From Oscillospiraceae bacterium (lineage in GTDB: Bacteria > Bacillota > Clostridia > Oscillospirales > Ruminococcaceae): a DNA stretch of 8,494 bases. A program made the translations under genes and the position numbers. This document shows positions 1 to 5,303 of this stretch, piece after piece. The notes below the pieces were generated by a model. It saw only the letters and a program-made list of their open reading frames with translations, was not told the origin of the DNA and searched no databases. Where the stretch lies: assembly GCA_017828835.1 (NCBI GenBank), contig JAGAEK010000167.1, positions 1 through 8,494 of the forward strand. The letters run 5' to 3'. The stretch's first letter is position 1. Each line of letters begins with the position of its first letter.

Positions 1-212
1 ACCGTGCCGACCGTACCAAACGTATATCCACCCAAATCATCTGTAAGAGTAATACCGTTAAGTGCCGTGTTTCCGGTGTTTATAAGCGATATACTGTAGG
101 TCAGTTCGTCTGCCGGAACATAAGTTTCGCTCGCAGCGGTTTTACTGATTTCCAAAACCTCAAGCATCTCCCCCGTGGCGATATTTGAACTAATCCTTAT
201 ACCGTTATAACT
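1..212 (-). CDS. DUF11-repeat surface protein, N-terminal fragment (partial, 5' end missing, runs off the window)
   Basis: Read on the minus strand this gives SYNGIRISSNIATGEMLEVL, then EISKTAASETYVPADELTYS and ISLINTGNTALNGITLTDDL, continuing to the window edge. The pattern (YNG, SNIATGE, EVL.ISKTA, Y.ISL.NTGNTAL.GITLTDDLG) is that of DUF11-containing cell-surface proteins of Clostridia, which carry a short N-terminal YNG/SNI.TGE segment followed by Ig-like repeats; their exact role is not established. Such proteins normally start about ten residues before YNG. Here the frame stays open back to a stop at 258-260, but the codons between 257 and 210 contain no ATG, GTG or TTG and do not resemble the family. 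The first in-frame ATG (165-167) lies inside the conserved part. The 5' end therefore appears to be lost at about position 212. The 3' part lies outside the window. The family call is by eye from memory. Confidence 0.65.
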
Positions 213-458
213 GTTCCGGATAATCCTCAGGATACGGTTGCTCTTGTTCTGAAAGATTCATTCGGAGACGCTTTCGTACCGTTCCTTTGTGAACATTACG
301 GAAAAATAATCGTCGTTGACCCGCGCTACGCCGATTTCAACATACGCGAAATGTTTGCAGACGGCGATATCACTGATATCATCTTTGCGATCAATATCCA
401 GGCGGCAAACAGCTCATCCTGGAAAAACTATTTCCTTGAACTTGTCGGTGCAAAATAA
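189..458 (+). pseudogene. C-terminal fragment of a DHHW-family (SGNH hydrolase-like) protein, 5' truncated
   Basis: The plus-strand frame opens after a TGA at 186-188 and reads 89 residues to TAA at 456-458. Its core, DSFGDAFVPFLCEHYGKIIV followed by VDPRYADFNIREMF and then DIIFAINIQAAN, matches the C-terminal block of DHHW proteins (I/VKDSxxxxFVPFLxxHYxxIxxVDxRY). These are relatives of AlgX/AlgJ SGNH-fold enzymes, thought to act outside the cell on surface polysaccharide. The catalytic-type Ser of KDS and the DPRY block are present, but the N-terminal DHHW motif, signal or anchor and first half (usually 250 or more residues) are missing. No start codon with a ribosome site is visible at the left end. 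It is therefore a remnant, or one side of a chimeric join. It meets the inverted DUF11 fragment at about 189-215 and is followed directly by a terminator. Confidence 0.6.
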
Positions 459-471
459 AACTTAAAATGAT

Positions 472-503
472 AAGAGTCCGGGCTGAGTCCGGACTCTTTT
501 TTT
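472..503 (+). terminator. Rho-independent terminator after the DHHW fragment
   Basis: A perfect 10-bp stem (472-481 with 489-498) has a 7-nt loop and is followed by an uninterrupted T-run at 497-503. It lies 13 nt after the DHHW stop. On the minus strand the same stem lies just past the sigG stop (502-504) but lacks a good U-tract, so it would be at best a weak end for sigG. Confidence 0.8.
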
Positions 504-1272
504 ATATTTTATTTTTTATTTTATCGATCGCGCATTTTTCAAGTCTGCTGACTTGTGCTTGAGATATTCCTATTTCACGAGATACCTCCATTTGAGTTTT
601 ACCGTTGAAAAATCTCAAGGAAAGTATTTTTTTCTCGCGTTTTCCGAGTTTGTCGATAGCTTCCTTGAGCGCGATTTCGTCCAACCATTCTTTGTCGTCC
701 GAGCCGTCTCCCAATTGGTCCATGACCAAGATCGCGTCTCCGTTATCGGAATATACGGGATCATAAAAAGAGACCGGTTCGGAGATGGATTCAAGCGCCA
801 TGGATACCTTTTCTTTTTTCTCTCCGAGTTTTTCCGACAGCTCCTCGACTGTGGGTTCTCGCCCGTTATCGTTAGTGAATTTTTCCTTGACCTGCATAGC
901 GCGGTAGGCAAGATCTCTGACCGATCGGCTCACTCTCACGGAATTATTATCCCGCAGATATCGCCTTATTTCGCCGATTATCATAGGTACCGCATAGGTT
1001 GAAAACTTTACCGACTGTGTTATATCGAAATTATCGATCGCCTTTATCAGCCCGATACAGCCGACCTGAAAAAGATCGTCCGCGTTTTCTCCTCTTCCGG
1101 AAAATTTCTGAACTACGCTGAGTGCAAGTCGGAGATTGCCCATTATCAGCTCTTCTCTTGCGCTTTTATCTCCCGCTCGGTACTTTTTCAGAAGTTCCGT
1201 CTTTTTTTCTTCTTTCAATACCGTTAGTTTTGAAGTATTTACTCCGCATATATCGACCTTGTTTATATACAC
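502..1272 (-). CDS. sigG: RNA polymerase sporulation sigma factor SigG (late forespore)
   Basis: A 256-residue sigma-70 factor. The N-terminal signature NKVDICGVNTSKLTVLK (residues 4-20) is specific to SigG. Region 2 spans about 41-108, with DDLFQVGCIGLIKAIDNFD (65-83) and KFSTYAVPMIIGEIRRYLRD (89-108) for core binding and -10 recognition. Region 3 is about 112-175. Region 4 is about 200-250, with a helix-turn-helix at 224-246 (KTQMEVSREIGISQAQVSR) for -35 recognition. Length matches the family (about 260). SigG directs late forespore genes such as small acid-soluble proteins and germination functions after engulfment. It starts with GTG (1270-1272); an AAGGGGG ribosome site lies at 1283-1289, spaced 10 nt, inside a leader hairpin. 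It is the last gene of spoIIGA-sigE-sigG, 90 nt after sigE. In Bacillus it is read by SigF and SigG from its own promoter; I could not place that promoter here. Confidence 0.97.
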   Translation of the reverse strand: MYINKVDICGVNTSKLTVLKEEKKTELLKKYRAGDKSAREELIMGNLRLALSVVQKFSGRGENADDLFQVGCIGLIKAIDNFDITQSVKFSTYAVPMIIGEIRRYLRDNNSVRVSRSVRDLAYRAMQVKEKFTNDNGREPTVEELSEKLGEKKEKVSMALESISEPVSFYDPVYSDNGDAILVMDQLGDGSDDKEWLDEIALKEAIDKLGKREKKILSLRFFNGKTQMEVSREIGISQAQVSRLEKCAIDKIKNKI

Positions 1273-1274
1273 AC

Positions 1275-1300
1275 ACTTTCAGCCCCCTTATGCTGAAAGT
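1275..1300 (-). promoter_or_regulatory. sigG leader hairpin holding the ribosome-binding site
   Basis: A perfect 9-bp inverted repeat (1275-1283 with 1292-1300) encloses an 8-nt loop. Most of the sigG Shine-Dalgarno AAGGGGG (minus strand 1289-1283) is in the loop and its last base is in the stem. The stem ends 2 nt before the GUG start. In B. subtilis a conserved sigG leader hairpin that occludes the ribosome site, together with a GUG start, is reported to keep sigG translation low; this has the same layout. Confidence 0.7.
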
Positions 1301-1362
1301 ATTGTCAAAGACAAGGCTTATAATTCATATTTTATTCGTTTGCCAGCTTTTTCCTGAGGTGT

Positions 1363-2055
1363 TTAATAAGTTATTGCTTTTTCCATCTCTTTTTTCAATT
1401 TGAATATTATCTTTTTTTCGAGCCTTGAAATATAAGACTGTGAAATACCGATTATGTCCGCGACTTCTTTTTGCGTGTGTTCTTTTTCGCCTTCGAGCCC
1501 GAACCGCATACACATTATCTTCCGTTCACGATCTTCAAGACTTTTGACCGCTTCGTTCAACACGTTGCGCTCTACTTCTTTTTCGATACTGCGGTTGATA
1601 AAATCGTCGTCGGAGCCGAGTATATCGGAAAGCAGCAGTTCGTTCCCGTCCCAGTCAACGTTCAAAGGTTCGTCGATGGATATCTCGTTTTTCTGTCCCT
1701 GGCTTTTTCTCAAAAACATCAGTATTTCGTTTTCGATGCACCTTGACGCATATGTAGCGAGTTTTATGTTTCTGTTCGGGCAAAACGTATTTACCGCTTT
1801 TATGAGACCTATTGCGCCGATCGAGGTCAGATCCTCTATACCTACTCCCGTTGATTCGAATTTCTTCGCTATATACACAACGAGGCGCAGATTTCTTGTT
1901 ATGAGTTCTCTTCTTGCAGCCGCGATTTTATTTTCATCGCGAAGGGCGGCGAATATTTTATCCTCCTCTTCCTTAGTCATAGGCGGAGGCAGATTTTCCG
2001 CACCGTTTATATAATATAATCCGCGTATTGAAAATTTGGCTCTCAGCAGCAGCAC
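1363..2055 (-). CDS. sigE: Pro-sigma-E, sporulation sigma factor (early mother cell)
   Basis: A sigma-70 factor closely matching B. subtilis SigE. The signature YYINGAENLPPP is at residues 14-25. Region 2 is 52-118 (NLRLVVYIAKKFESTG, IEDLTSIGAIGLIKAVNTF, IKLATYASRCIENEILMFLR). SIDEPLNVDWDGNELLLSDILGSDDD (126-151) is typical of SigE. Region 4 has a helix-turn-helix at about 194-215 (TQKEVADIIGISQSYISRLEK). SigE is made as an inactive membrane-associated precursor, cleaved by SpoIIGA, and runs mother-cell transcription. The coordinates use the first ordinary start, GTG at 2053-2055 (230 residues), which has a weak AGGA 5 nt upstream. That leaves only 13 residues before YY, against 26 in B. subtilis. 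The frame is open upstream, and an AUU at 2086-2088 with a better ribosome site would give 241 residues and a normal pro-sequence. The gene follows spoIIGA and precedes sigG. Confidence 0.96.
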   Translation of the reverse strand: MLLLRAKFSIRGLYYINGAENLPPPMTKEEEDKIFAALRDENKIAAARRELITRNLRLVVYIAKKFESTGVGIEDLTSIGAIGLIKAVNTFCPNRNIKLATYASRCIENEILMFLRKSQGQKNEISIDEPLNVDWDGNELLLSDILGSDDDFINRSIEKEVERNVLNEAVKSLEDRERKIMCMRFGLEGEKEHTQKEVADIIGISQSYISRLEKKIIFKLKKEMEKAITY

Positions 2056-2075
2056 TAACGTCCTGATTTTAAATA

Positions 2076-3038
2076 TTATCGTCTTAATTTTGATCTCTCC
2101 CTTTCTTTTTTATTTTCACGGATCTCTTCTTTGACAATATTCGGATTTAAAATTATTTTTCTGCCGTTGATACCTTCTGAGACGAGGCCGAGCCATACTC
2201 CGCCCGCAGAAAATCTTTTTTTGCCGTCGACGATGACCACGTTGTCCGGTTTTATTGCCGGCATTATCCCGCAACCTCCCGCCGTACAATACGGAATGAT
2301 CCTCATTTTGTAACGTTCTCTTATCAGTTCAAGATCGCAAGCGGAGCATTTATCATCCGATACGCCGTATTCGGATATGTATTTTGCCGCCGCGAAAAGT
2401 TCGTCGGTTATTATCTCCCTGACGCTTTCCAGAGAAGCCGTTACGACAGGTTCGTCTTCGATACCGCTGCAAAGGAAATTGCCCGTATCCGCAAAACCTT
2501 CGTAGCGTCCTTTTCTGTTGTTATATTCTATCTCAACGAAATATTTTCCCGCCGCAAGTCTTCCGATTTTCGATATTTTGGATATTATTCTTGAAACCGC
2601 GTAAGCGGCGAGAGACGTTATTACAAGAGTTGCGGCGTCTATATCAAAATACACCGAACCGTTCTCGAAATACATTTTAGTCGGTTTGAAAGCGCCCCAT
2701 ATACCGAACATGACCCCGGCAAACAGAAAGCTGACGCCGATGAAAGCCGCTGTGTACTTTAATAATTCCCGTTTTCCCATTCCTCTTTTAAAAAAAGCCG
2801 CCGCGCTTATTACGATACAGCCGAAAAACTTGACCGCCGCCCCGAAAAATTCGCCGTAGGAAGGAAGAAATATCACCAAAGAGCCCAAACCGCCGATCGC
2901 CGACGCGATGAGCAGCCTTACTCTCGAGACCGTTGCGCCCGTCAGAAAAGAACTGCCCAAAAGCAGCAGATAATTTACCGAAACGTTGACTATTATCAGT
3001 ATATCTATGTATATGCAGACAATTTTTTCGCTTTCCAT
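2076..3038 (-). CDS. spoIIGA: Sporulation sigma-E factor processing peptidase SpoIIGA
   Basis: A 320-residue membrane-embedded aspartic protease that cleaves pro-sigma-E at the sporulation septum. The N-terminal half has about five membrane segments (roughly 6-27, 38-58, 66-84, 93-114, 134-152). The C-terminal half is the cytoplasmic protease domain, with the active-site motif FADTGN at 182-187; Asp184 corresponds to Asp183 of B. subtilis. The block RIIPYCTAGGCGIMPAIKPD (246-265) matches the family's conserved RIIP...G...KPD segment. The enzyme is thought to work as a dimer and to need the forespore signal SpoIIR, which is not in this window. It has an ATG start (3036-3038) with a GAGAGGAA ribosome site a few bases upstream. 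It is the first gene of spoIIGA-sigE-sigG and just reaches into the sigE leader. An unusual feature is Cys231-x2-Cys234 and Cys251-x4-Cys256 in the protease domain. Confidence 0.95.
   Translation of the reverse strand: MESEKIVCIYIDILIIVNVSVNYLLLLGSSFLTGATVSRVRLLIASAIGGLGSLVIFLPSYGEFFGAAVKFFGCIVISAAAFFKRGMGKRELLKYTAAFIGVSFLFAGVMFGIWGAFKPTKMYFENGSVYFDIDAATLVITSLAAYAVSRIISKISKIGRLAAGKYFVEIEYNNRKGRYEGFADTGNFLCSGIEDEPVVTASLESVREIITDELFAAAKYISEYGVSDDKCSACDLELIRERYKMRIIPYCTAGGCGIMPAIKPDNVVIVDGKKRFSAGGVWLGLVSEGINGRKIILNPNIVKEEIRENKKERERSKLRR
2086..2104 (-). promoter_or_regulatory. Ribosome site and AUU codon, likely true start of pro-sigma-E
   Basis: On the minus strand AAAGGGAGAGA (2104-2094) precedes an AUU codon (2088-2086), with 8 nt between AAGGGAG and the AUU. 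Reading from this AUU in the sigE frame gives MKTIIFKIRTLVLLLRAKFS, then IRGLYY. This is a basic, amphipathic pro-sequence of 24 residues before YY, close to the B. subtilis length of 26. The start would overlap the spoIIGA stop (2076-2078) by 13 nt, which suggests translational coupling. The AUU start is inferred, not proven. Confidence 0.5.
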
Positions 3039-3066
3039 ATTTTCCTCTCTTTTGATCCGTAAATAT

Positions 3067-3108
3067 ATTATAAACCGCTCCGAAAGTCGGAAAGCGTCTG
3101 ATTTTGTC
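3067..3108 (-). promoter_or_regulatory. Putative spoIIG promoter with a Spo0A-box-like site
   Basis: A perfect TATAAT lies on the minus strand at 3072-3067, which would put the transcript start near 3060 and give a leader of about 22 nt before the spoIIGA ATG. No TTGACA lies at 17 bp. At about 22 bp, the spacing known for the Spo0A-activated spoIIG promoter of B. subtilis, there is only a poor -35 (CAGACG). Next to it a TTTTGTC core (plus strand 3102-3108) resembles part of the Spo0A box TTTGTCGAA. The element assignment is by analogy. Confidence 0.4.
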
Positions 3109-3129
3109 TCTATTTTTTAGATTTTTCTC

Positions 3130-3159
3130 TTGATATTGCATTTGATTTTTGTTTATAAT
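3130..3159 (+). promoter_or_regulatory. Sigma-A-type promoter for the SLOG-lipoprotein operon
   Basis: TTGATA (3130-3135), an 18-bp spacer and a perfect TATAAT (3154-3159) read toward the gene at 3274. The leader would be about 108 nt. A second TTTGTC core (3172-3177) lies just downstream of the predicted transcript start. Confidence 0.5.
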
Positions 3160-3273
3160 GTTTTTATAGGATTTGTCTATGTACAGAGTGTCCTTCCATG
3201 AATTCTGGAAATATAAGCGATTTTTATTCAAACTGTTGTTCCGAGGCATTTAAATTTACGGAGTAGGTTTTAT

Positions 3274-3798
3274 ATGTATTCTTTAGATCGAGCTAAATCA
3301 TGTTGTTTTACTGGCCACCGTCCGGGAAAGCTTCCCGGGCGCGCGCTGCCGAACTCTTATGAGACTGTCGCGATAGCGAACAAACTTGACGATTTGATAA
3401 AAAGCGCCTGCGGGAACGGTTACGAGTTTTTTATTTCCGGTATGGCGTTCGGCTTTGATATGCTCGCGGCGGAAGCGGTACTCAGAAACCCGAACGCAAA
3501 ACTTGTCTGCGCTTTGCCGCTTTTGAACCAATCACTGTTTTGGAACAGCAACGAGAAGAAAAGGTATTCGGATATACTCAACAGAGCGGCGATTATTATT
3601 TATCCGAAAGAAGAAGACGTAAAAAACGGATACATGAACAGAAACAGATATATGGTCAACAACTCGTCGTTTGTTATCGCCTGTTTTAACGAAAGCAACA
3701 AACAGATCCGCAGCGGTACCGCCGCCACCGTCAGATATGCGAAATCACAAAACGTTCCCGTTATAAATATTTGGGATTGTTGGAAAAATAAGGTGTAA
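3274..3798 (+). CDS. DUF1273 / YpsA-like SLOG-family protein
   Basis: A 174-residue cytoplasmic protein of the DUF1273 (YpsA) family, part of the SLOG superfamily of Rossmann-fold proteins that are thought to bind nucleotides or their derivatives. Seen in order: CCFTGHRPGKLPG (10-22), the family's hallmark; FISGMAFGFDMLAAEAVL (53-70), the glycine-rich loop followed by a helix; YPKEEDVKNGYMNRNRYMVNNSS (110-132); and SGTAATVRYA (147-156) before the last strand, VPVINIW. Length fits the family (about 180 residues). B. subtilis YpsA has been linked to cell division and oxidative stress, but the ligand is not firmly known, so no function is claimed here. ATG start with CGGAGTAGG about 10 nt upstream. 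It is divergent from spoIIGA across 235 bp and ends 2 nt before the lipoprotein gene, so the two are probably co-translated. Confidence 0.88.
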   Translation: MYSLDRAKSCCFTGHRPGKLPGRALPNSYETVAIANKLDDLIKSACGNGYEFFISGMAFGFDMLAAEAVLRNPNAKLVCALPLLNQSLFWNSNEKKRYSDILNRAAIIIYPKEEDVKNGYMNRNRYMVNNSSFVIACFNESNKQIRSGTAATVRYAKSQNVPVINIWDCWKNKV

Positions 3799-3800
3799 TT

Positions 3801-4517
3801 ATGAAAAAGACGAAAAAAATGAATATAGTTTTCGCCGCCTTGCTGATATTTGCGTTGATTGTTTTACCCGGATGTTCGCCGGTTTTGAACATTTCATCCT
3901 ACAAACCGTCTTTCAACGCAAATTCCGTAAGTCTTGTCGAAAATTACGACGCTCTCTCGCTATATTATTCATTCATCTATAACCTTAAGAGTGCGAAGAT
4001 AACAAAAACGGAGCTGTCACGCGGCAATTTGTTCGGGTTTGCCTCTTATACCAAAGAAGAAATTATTTATAACGCGCCCGAAATGCTTTACCGCAAGACG
4101 AATCCGTTGGTATTTTTCTTCGCTCCCGATTTTGATTATTTCGACGGGGAAAATTATTATTATAAATATAACAACCAGTGGTATTCCGATATAACGTATT
4201 CCGAGACGTTTACAATTGATTTTCTCGGTATACCGGCATACGTATTTGAAGATTATTCGGTATCCTTCAACCGTCTTTTCAAGACCGACGACGGATACAT
4301 TTTAAAAGTTCAGGGAAAAGCCGATAAAAATATTTTCGAGATCAGCGGAGTTGCGGATAACAACAAGATCATTTCTTATCTTCTGATCGAATTTGAATCG
4401 ACGAAATCTGACGGATCGATAGCAAAAACCGCATTACTTATCGAATATGCCGACGTTAATTCGGATATTGAAATTTCTATTCCAAAATCGCTCGATTTAA
4501 ATAATATTTCGTATTGA
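3801..4517 (+). CDS. Putative secreted lipoprotein of unknown function
   Basis: A 238-residue protein with a clear lipoprotein signal: a basic start (MKKTKKMN), a hydrophobic core (9-22) and a lipobox ending LPGC, so Cys25 should be lipidated and become the first residue of the mature protein (about 214 residues) on the outer face of the membrane. I do not recognise a named family. The mature part is rich in Tyr, Asn and Asp and in beta-strand patterns. Segments such as FDYFDGENYYYKYNNQWYSD and a final TALLIEYADVNSDIEISIPK recall LolA/LppX-like or DUF6612-like beta-folded lipoproteins, but that is only a resemblance. It starts 2 nt after the SLOG gene stop, and its AAGG ribosome site (3790-3793) lies inside the end of that gene, so translation is likely coupled. 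A strong terminator follows. Confidence 0.85.
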   Translation: MKKTKKMNIVFAALLIFALIVLPGCSPVLNISSYKPSFNANSVSLVENYDALSLYYSFIYNLKSAKITKTELSRGNLFGFASYTKEEIIYNAPEMLYRKTNPLVFFFAPDFDYFDGENYYYKYNNQWYSDITYSETFTIDFLGIPAYVFEDYSVSFNRLFKTDDGYILKVQGKADKNIFEISGVADNNKIISYLLIEFESTKSDGSIAKTALLIEYADVNSDIEISIPKSLDLNNISY

Positions 4518-4541
4518 CCGGATATTTTTGAATTAAAAGTA

Positions 4542-4584
4542 AAAACTACCCTTGAAAAAGTTTTTGTTCAAGGGTAGTTTTATT
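4542..4584 (+). terminator. Strong hairpin terminator between the lipoprotein gene and sleB
   Basis: A perfect 15-bp stem (4542-4556 with 4567-4581) has a 10-nt loop and ends in TTTTATTATTTT. The A-rich 5' arm means it could also work on the other strand. It lies 24 nt after the lipoprotein stop and only about 10 nt before the ribosome site of the next gene. Confidence 0.88.
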
Positions 4585-4607
4585 ATTTTCAGAAAGGATT
4601 TTTTGTA

Positions 4608-5300
4608 ATGTATAGATCAATAAAACCGTTTTTAAGGATAGCGCTGCTGATTTCAGCAGTATTTTTCACGATCTGCTCGGTAGCGATGATTTTTTCTCCG
4701 GATTATTCTGACGGATCCACTGTGGCAGTTTTGTCTAAATACGGCTCACGCGGAGAAGAGGTCAAAAAAATACAAACCGTTCTCAAAAAATGGGGATATT
4801 ATTCAGGTTCCGTCGACGGTATCTACGGATCGAAAACACTTCAGGCGGTTAAATATTTCCAGCGCAAGAACGGACTTGTCGAAGACGGTATAGCGGGGCC
4901 GAAAACTCTCGCCGCAATGGGTATATCTTCTTCGTCGTCATCATCCTCAAGTTCCGACTATTATCTTCTTGCGAAAATAATTTCCGCCGAAGCGCGCGGT
5001 GAAAGCTTTGAGGGACAGGTCGCTGTCGGAGCGGTCGTTTTGAACCGGGTCAAGCACCCGTCTTTTCCGAACACGGTTGCCGGCGTTATATATCAGCCGG
5101 GTGCGTTCAGTGCAGTCAACGACGGACAAATAAATCAACCGATCGCGGATTCGGCATATAAGGCCGCGACGGCGGCGTTGAACGGATGGGATCCGTCCGG
5201 CGGTGCGATATACTACTACAATCCCGCAAAAACAAGCAATAAGTGGATACGTTCCCGCGAGGTCATAACGGTTATCGGCAACCACGTTTTTGCAAAATAA
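4608..5300 (+). CDS. sleB: SleB-like spore cortex-lytic enzyme (peptidoglycan-binding domain plus hydrolase)
   Basis: A 230-residue exported cell-wall hydrolase. Residues 8-29 are a signal or anchor segment. Residues 41-104 are a PG_binding_1 domain (GSRGEEVKKIQTVLKKWGYY, VDGIYGSKTLQAVKYFQRKN, DGIAGPKTLAAMG). A run of ten serines (107-116) is the linker. Residues 118-230 are the SleB/CwlJ (Hydrolase_2) domain: AKIISAEARGESFEGQVAVG AVVLNRV, then GVIYQPGAFSAVNDG and GAIYYYNPAKTSNKWIRS. Glu128 in SAEARGE corresponds to the catalytic glutamate of SleB, a lytic transglycosylase that opens muramic-delta-lactam cortex during germination. The order and length fit SleB; a vegetative paralogue is possible. 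ATG start with AAAGGA 9 nt upstream. No ypeB follows, although it usually partners sleB in Bacillus. The serines use mixed codons, so the run is selected and not a slippage tract. No own promoter was found. Confidence 0.88.
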   Translation: MYRSIKPFLRIALLISAVFFTICSVAMIFSPDYSDGSTVAVLSKYGSRGEEVKKIQTVLKKWGYYSGSVDGIYGSKTLQAVKYFQRKNGLVEDGIAGPKTLAAMGISSSSSSSSSSDYYLLAKIISAEARGESFEGQVAVGAVVLNRVKHPSFPNTVAGVIYQPGAFSAVNDGQINQPIADSAYKAATAALNGWDPSGGAIYYYNPAKTSNKWIRSREVITVIGNHVFAK

Positions 5301-5303
5301 CGG

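Noticed and set aside
553..1002. Plus-strand open frames opposite sigG, sigE and the ABC-F gene, some over 100 codons
   Set aside because: They lie antisense within strongly conserved genes, lack ribosome sites and family features, and are shadows of the real reading frames.
1298..1327. Possible sigma promoter for sigG: TGAATT, 17 bp, CAATACT on the minus strand
   Set aside because: The -10 does not fit the SigG/SigF consensus cleanly, and the transcript would start near 1290, cutting off the left arm of the leader hairpin. Not supported.
3192..3208. Small inverted repeat TTCCA/TGGAA around an EcoRI-like GAATTC in the leader upstream of 3274
   Set aside because: Only a 5-bp stem, with no riboswitch-like conserved core recognised; too weak to call a regulatory RNA.
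3322..3338. GC-rich 7-bp hairpin (CCGGGAA/TTCCCGG) early in the SLOG gene
   Set aside because: It codes for the conserved HRPGKLPG motif of the family, has no T-run, and is most simply explained by codon choice.
4938..4967. Serine run in SleB as a possible phase-variable simple repeat
   Set aside because: The ten serines use several different codons (TCT, TCG, TCA, TCC, AGT), so there is no uniform repeat unit for slippage; it is an ordinary domain linker.
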